Positions 58,113 through 64,000 of a stretch of DNA of 64,000 bases are shown one piece after another; within the stretch, counting starts at the first letter, position 1; every line of letters begins with the position of its first letter. Below the pieces are notes generated by a model. That model was not told the DNA's origin, did no database searches, and saw only the letters and a list, made by a program, of their open reading frames with translations. Both the position numbers and the translations under genes were made by a program. This DNA comes from Carettochelys insculpta (taxonomy: Eukaryota; Chordata; Testudines; Carettochelyidae): positions 174,171,501 through 174,235,500 of the forward strand of contig NC_134137.1 of the NCBI RefSeq assembly GCF_033958435.1, in the 5' to 3' direction.

Positions 58113-58871
58113 ATTACTCCCATGTCCACCAGATGTCAGTATATTATAGGTGTACAAATGGGATCAAATTAAACCGGAGTCAATTCCTATAAAAGAGGTA
58201 CTAAGATAGCTTAAGAATGTTTCTCTGCATAAGTTCAGACAACAATGGGGGAGGGAAGGAGAATATGCAGTTTAATCTCTTTCCTACAGTGCAGGAAAGT
58301 TCCCATTCTCTGGTATATCTATAGTCATCTCCAAGAAATTGTTAACTGTTCAGACAATGGCTAATTTTTTTGCTGGTGCAAATTGCAGAATTTCACTGGC
58401 TCCAGCAGAGAATTGGATCCCCATTCTAAATAAATATTTGATAAGAAAAATAAATGTAAGGGCGTTTGTGACACTCTACCTCACAGAAGCTGCTAGAATC
58501 ACAATTGTGATTTGAGGGTATATTTTGTACAAATAACCTGTTGGATTGTATGTGCTATTACTTCATGTAAAAAGTACCAGTGCTTTTTTTGTGCCGGTAC
58601 TTGCTGGTGCTGGTACCAGCACCTTGGCAGCTACAGCTGTGACATTGGTGGGGGCTGGGAGGATAAGAGGAGGCAGCTGAGTACTGGCTCCTCTTTCTTT
58701 CTTTGTTACAAAAAAACCGCTATAAAGTACTATTATACGTGTTAGTGAAGGCTGGGATTACCCACAACCAGTTACAGCAAGGACATGCTATCAATAGCCA
58801 GACAGCAGTAATGGCTCATCAATACACAGTTCACACCTAAAACTTCTTGAAGAGGGAATATACACCATCAG
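58113..58871. other. no feature recognised
   Basis: No supported gene. A short phrase near 58590-58625 ('gtactt'/'gctggtgctggtaccagc') is locally palindromic. Confidence 0.35.
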
Positions 58872-59124
58872 GGGTGTGTCTACACTAGGAACAAACTTCG
58901 AAGTTAACTTCGAAGTTAGGCACTACTTCAAAGTAACCACCAGAAAGTCTACACACATTTTCCCTTACTTCCCAACTTTGAAGTCCTTACTCCAGTCCTC
59001 TCACTTCAAAGTTATACTTCAAAGTAGGGTGTGTGTAAACACTCCCTACTTTGAAGTTGCTTACTTCGAAGTTGTACTTTGAAGTAAGCAACTTTGAAGT
59101 TCTCTTTTTAGTGTAGACACAGCC
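58872..59124. mobile_element. MITE family G
   Basis: A 253-bp element with ends GGGTGTGTCTACACTAGG and, in reverse complement, GGCTGTGTCTACACTAAAAA. Flanks CAG/CAG (58869-58871, 59125-59127). The whole interior consists of AACTTCGAAGTT-type modules in alternating orientation. Confidence 0.85.
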
Positions 59125-60061
59125 CAGGTGGACTATTTAAGAACTCCTGACCAACAACCATTTCTTTCCCTCGTCTCCAGACCAATCCTGCCTCCAGCTT
59201 CTGGCATCAGTTCTACTCCCCCATCCCTTGGACTCACTTCTGCCTCTCCTGGGGATGTTCATCCCTCTTCCCAGGGTAGGGCAGTGGGAGAGAGGAAAGT
59301 GGACTGGAGGAGCCATTCTATTTCTCAGAGAGAGGGAAGGAGGTAGACTCCTCTGAGCTGCTGGGCTCTTGCTGCTCCACTCCTGCGAGAATGGTATCTG
59401 GTTTTAAGTGGAGCAGGAGAACTCTGTCTACTTCCTCCAGCAGCTCTGATTGGCTGCTCTTTTCCAAGAGGTGGGCAAGTGGGGGTAGGCGGCCAATCAG
59501 AGACGAATTTCCGGCTGAAATTTGTGAGAGGTTCTGAAGCTCAGTGCCTCTACATAGCTGAGCTGATGTCAAAGCACAGGCCTATAGGAACTTGCTGGAT
59601 GTGGTTGCCAGAAGTCAATGGTGTACTGTCCTGACAGGTCTCATGCTCTGTCTGATGATGATAACAGTTCAACTGCAAGAGTATACTCATTTTGTGTATT
59701 ATATTAGCTCTGAGCAGATGTCTAATATAGTAGCTTCCAAAAGAAAACCCCCTAAAATCAACAAAATCAAATCAGGATCGAAGGTACCAGGCCAGGTTTA
59801 TTGTAAACAAAGCATGGTCTTAACTTTCCTGAATCAGATATATACAGTTAGAGTAACACATGTATGTTCCTTACAATGTACTCAGCTCAGTCAGTGAGAG
59901 GTCTTATTTTCCCCTAGTCCGGACAAAGGCAACACCCTTTGGTTATACATTTTTGTACACAGGTACAACAAACAAGTTACACACCACTCCTCACATATCA
60001 GATTGTCACCCTCTGACATTACCTAGATACCACACTTGTACATGGGGCCAAGACACTTAAT
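59125..60061. other. no gene seen
   Basis: No exon or nameable element. 59350-59530 is mildly palindromic (CTCCTCTGAGCTGCTGGGCT versus CCTCCAGCAGCTCTGATTGG). The short frames have no domain. Confidence 0.35.
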
Positions 60062-60085
60062 GGCTATGTCTGCACTAGCCCAAAA

Positions 60086-60563
60086 CTGGAACAGTCCTTT
60101 CATATTGGTCGTGTCTACACTAGCCCAAAACTTTGAAATGGCCATGCAAATGGCCATTTTGAAGTTTACTAATGAAGTGCTGAAATACATATTCAGTGCC
60201 TTATTAGCATGCGGGCAGCCACGGCACTTCTAAATTGCTGCAGCTCACAGCCGCGTGGCTCGTCCAGATGGGGCTCCTTTTCAAAAGGACCCCACCAACT
60301 TCGAAATCCCCTTATTCCTATCGGCAGATAAGAATAAGGGGATTTCGAAGTTTCTGGGGTCCTTTCAAAAAGGATGCCCATCTGGATGAGCCATGCGGCA
60401 GCAAGCCACGGCAATTTCGAAGTGCCGTGGCCGCCTGCATGCTAATGAGGCGCTGAATATGTATTTCAGCACTTCATTAGTAAACTTCAAAATGGCCATT
60501 TGCATGGCCATTTCAAAGTTTTGGGCTAGTGTAGACACGACCAATATGAAAGGACTGTTCCAG
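60086..60563. mobile_element. MITE family B, copy 2, inside an extended palindrome
   Basis: The element core (60107-60542) has ends GGTCGTGTCTACACTAGCCC in both arms and the same module order as 19761-20196. Unlike that copy, pairing continues 21 bp beyond each end (TGGAACAGTCCTTTCATATT mirrored on the right), so direct target repeats are absent. A further, single terminus-like string (GGCTATGTCTGCACTAGCCC, 60062-60081) sits just outside on the left. Confidence 0.8.
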
Positions 60564-61093
60564 CCTCTCCCCTTTCTTTCATGCTAGATTTGTAATATTA
60601 ATAATGCAAATTTTTCAATCCACCTCTACCTAAATTCCCCACCTTCCTAACAAATTGTCCATTCTGGAAACTTTTCAGGCATTACTTTTCATTCTTTTCT
60701 CCTTTCTGTCTGTTCCAGTCATTTAAATAGGCTTTTGTTTCAAAAAGGATTGGGGGGAGGGAACAAAATGGTGAACCACCAGAAAAGTGCATAAAATGTT
60801 ATCATGAATTTTTGAAAAAATGCAAAATGGATCAATTGGAATCCTGAAAAATGAAAAGAAGCCGGCATTTTTCATAAATTCTTTCTTTTTTATTACTCAC
60901 TCATGCTGTTTTTCTGGAGGTCATGCTAGCTCTGTTCCATTCAAACTAAATGAGGGAGCAATTCAATGCTTCTTTAATGACAGACCCATAAAGACGAACT
61001 GGATTGCAGTTATTCTGTGTCCGTGAGAAGTAAAAAAAACTCTTGAGAGAGCAGACAGAAAAGCACTCTTAGAATGGTGTTAGCAGAGAGCCA

Positions 61094-61094
61094 G

Positions 61095-61130
<36 letters not shown>
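61094..61130. repeat. (GA)n microsatellite
   Basis: Nearly perfect GA dinucleotides with one G interruption. Confidence 0.95.
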
Positions 61131-61132
<2 letters not shown>

Positions 61133-61933
61133 GCTTTCGGCCAGAGTGCTGGCTAGAAAGTGGCCTGGAATGTAAGCAAGGATACAGCCAGCAGTTCTCT
61201 GTTCTTGTTGTGTTGAAAGAAACAGGACTTCATTAACAAAGATGCTCACAAACATGATTGCTCCACAGGAAATAAACTGATCCATGAATTTCTTCTCCTA
61301 ATAGAAACAACCCACAAGGTCTAAAATACTAGCTTACTTATGGAGCCAAAAGGAGCAATGGTATATTTGAAATCTGATATTTGTAGGCCTTGGATTCTTG
61401 ATGGCAAGTCAGTGGTAGGGACTCTATTTTCATTTGAGGAAGAGGAACTGCTAGAAGTGGTAGCCCTCTTCTCTGTTTTTTCAGGAAGGAAAGAGGAAAA
61501 AGTCTTCTCACAGAAAGAAAGCAAAGATGTGAAGCCTCCTAAGCTCTGCAGCCAGGCACAAGCTCCTCTTGCTGCTCACTGTAGTATCTTCTACCTGCTG
61601 TAGGCTTTGCTGGAGCTGTAGGCATAAGAGTGCAAACTGAAGCCTGTGAACCAGAATAGGACGAGTTTGTCAAAACACCACCAGTTTAGGTAACACCAAG
61701 TAAGAACATTCCTCACCTGAGAGTAGAGTACACCATGCAGCTGCCTGAATCTCCTGTCCAGGGGCATACTAGTGAGCCTTGTGTGTAATCCTCATGGGGC
61801 TGAGGGCGGCACGGTGACACTGAAGGAGCTGCAGACGTGGAATGTGGTTCCTGGGAGATGCTCTTCCATATTCTGCTCCTTTTGCTGCTGCATTTCCCAG
61901 GAGAGCCCCATGGTTCTAACTATACGATGGTTC

Positions 61934-61934
61934 C

Positions 61935-61965
<31 letters not shown>
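61934..61965. repeat. (AT)n(GT)n microsatellite
   Basis: Four to five AT units run directly into about nine to ten GT units. Confidence 0.95.
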
Positions 61966-64000
61966 AATATAAATTTGCATATGCCCAGGGATCCATCAAT
62001 CATCTCCTGTTGCCCTCCTTTGGCAGTGGAGTAACTCAGCACTAGGAGTTAATTAACTCTCTCCATGTCCATTCAGGATTTAGAATTCAGAATCAGCATT
62101 TTGTCATATGGCTATGAGATGAAGTTTGAGTCTGTTCCTGTAGCCAGGCTGCGTACGGCAAGAACAGAATGGCACATCCTGTATTGGGCAAACATTGAAA
62201 TTCATTTTGAAAATTATCAATGAGTGTTGCACAGCAGATTGATTTTTGTGTGCGTCTCTCTCTCATTATACTTTTTGGCCAGTATATTACAGACAGCCAT
62301 ATGGTCCAATAAAAAAAGTCTGTATATGCTTGTCTCACATAATATACATGAAGATGGGATAATTAACACTGATTAAATCACTCTAAAACACATGTGAAAC
62401 ATAATCTTACAAATTAGTTAATTGGAGTTGGTTGGCCAACTCTTTAGTTTTTGGCTGACTACTAACAAGTCAAAGATGATGTTTCACAAAGATGTGGATA
62501 ATATGCTTCCACTATGTGCATTGCTTGTGCTATAAAAACGAGATTTTCTTATTCTTTGAATGAAGGATACAAAGCAGGGTTCTCATTACCCTGCTCCAAC
62601 TACTTGCAAGTTCATCATTCCCAAGACAATAAGGAAACCTAGCAATAGATTACCTCTTCTCACTTTCTTACCGATGTTGTGATCTCAAAGGAAGCTGAAT
62701 GAATGACTGGATGAAATGTCTCTCAGGTGCAACTCTGACTTTAGTCAGGCTGAATTTGGCCTATTGTGTATCAGCATTTGGCCTTTTGCATTCAGAAGCT
62801 GTGAAAGGAAGTACGTAACAGAAGGCCGAGTTACCCACATGGCATTTTCTGGAAGACTATTGTAAAGAGCATAACATAAGTTTTCTCTTTCGGACATGAA
62901 GAGTGCTTAGATTAGGACACAGAAAACTTTGCAGAGCTCTCCTTTTCGGAAAGAAATATTGAGTGCGTTGCTTTTCTGTTTCTCTCTCATGTAGTTGTAG
63001 CCTCAAGGATTTATCTCCAGCCAATATACTTTCTCTGTTTATTTTGAATAACCAAAGTGTTTGCTGACAAAGGCATAAGTCCTTTTATATACTAAAACAG
63101 CAGCAATCTTTCTCCTGCTCTCACACTTACAGAGCTACAGTACTAAATCAATGTCAATAAAACATCTGTACTTAACAGCATAGTTTATAGTCCAGTCTAA
63201 AACAAAATTATGGATGTGTTGGTTGGGACTACCTAGTTAAACAAGTTATATTTTACACTTAAATCAGGGATTCAGTCTCTGTGTTGTATAACTACAACAC
63301 CTCATCCCCAAACTGACAGCCCTTTCTCATTGTGTACAGAATAAATTTTCAGAGCATTTACCTGTATGTTAATTAGCTTTAGTTAAAATTAATTAGAAGT
63401 GGTTCCTTTAAGAAATTTACCATGTTTGTTCTTATGAAATGATTACAAGAATGGAACGATGCAGGGGTTTCAAATTTCCCTTCTTACTGTAATTAATTGA
63501 AAGGTTGTGCATTTACTATATTCGAAGAAAATAGATTTTTAAAATACCAAATACACTTACCAGCTCATGATTATATAAGTAACAGGCAGGCTCAGGTTCC
63601 AGTAAATGTACCATTGAGACATCAGAAATGACTCAACCTATCATTTTCCTAGTCACAACACTTTCCTACCTTTTTAAAACCACACTCACAGGTCCAACTA
63701 GATTAACTAGTACTTAGGGATGGAAGTGGTGCTCTCCTCTGCCTGACTATTCCTGTTCAAAGACGTCAGCACCACCAGGTCCTATTCTGATGTGCAGTGC
63801 CTGGTTTAGTTCCATGCTGTCAGTACTGCTGGCCTCATAGATCCTGAACTGCCAATTCAGCTTGATCTGGTCACACCTACACACTCTAGATACCTAGTTC
63901 AGAATATTTAGGTGGTACACCCCAACCACAGAAGACTCTATACTATATGGGATAGGTGTCCTTCGGCAAAGCCTGCTGGCTTCTTTGGTTGAACTTTAAT

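Larger units (their letters stand above)
60564..64000. other. no gene seen; simple repeats only
   Basis: AT-rich, apparently unique DNA. Microsatellites are (GA)n at about 61094-61130 and (AT)n(GT)n at about 61934-61965. Frames at 61340-61603 and 62093-62338 show no recognisable domain. An exon without homology cannot be excluded by eye. Confidence 0.35.

Overview
This is vertebrate nuclear DNA. It is most likely from a turtle, or at least a non-avian sauropsid. The only host gene I can identify is the first coding exon of BACE2 (beta-secretase 2), on the minus strand at 8311-8601. It sits in a CpG-rich island (about 7950-9140) with GC boxes and ends at a canonical splice donor. The rest of the repeat content fits a turtle: CR1 LINE 3' ends, PIF/Harbinger DNA transposons, a Ty3/gypsy relative with integrase ahead of reverse transcriptase (Gmr1-like), and many short inverted-repeat elements. 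The species call is an inference. No bacterial-type operons, CRISPR arrays or tRNA/rRNA genes were seen.

Layout. Positions 1-8310 are BACE2 intron 1; exon 2, with the first catalytic DTG motif, is not in the window. From about 9.1 kb to 64 kb I see no host exon, and this is probably the gene desert upstream of BACE2. It is filled with mobile elements. The commonest are palindromic MITE families with termini close to GGCTRYGTCTACACT. Where flanks are readable, most complete copies have perfect 3-bp target duplications (AAA, TCC, TGT, TAT, TCT, ATA, CAG). Several are nested, including one family A copy inserted in reverse into another (9272-10670).

The likely source of mobility for this group is a 4.7-kb decayed Harbinger element (about 44770-49505). 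Its right terminus ends in the same sequence as the MITEs. It carries a plus-strand DDE transposase pseudogene (45082-46289) convergent with a minus-strand SANT/Myb-like gene. That gene's two exons are separated by a GT-AG-bounded intron (47111-48396), which holds an 88-bp minisatellite and, on the opposite strand, an intact 105-codon ORF resembling a BEN domain. A second, separate Harbinger SANT remnant is at 42988-43290.

Other mobile DNA includes an 8-bp-TSD hAT element (21541-22078), three TA-flanked Tigger/mariner-like elements that carry GC-rich tandem repeats, a foldback retroposon family with 10-12 bp TSDs, a long hairpin with a one-arm 60-bp duplication (29840-30455), a Gmr1-like pol remnant (53360-56070) with an adjacent LTR-like sequence, and a solo LTR (57339-57766). 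All transposon coding regions show stops, frameshifts or altered catalytic residues, so none looks autonomous now.
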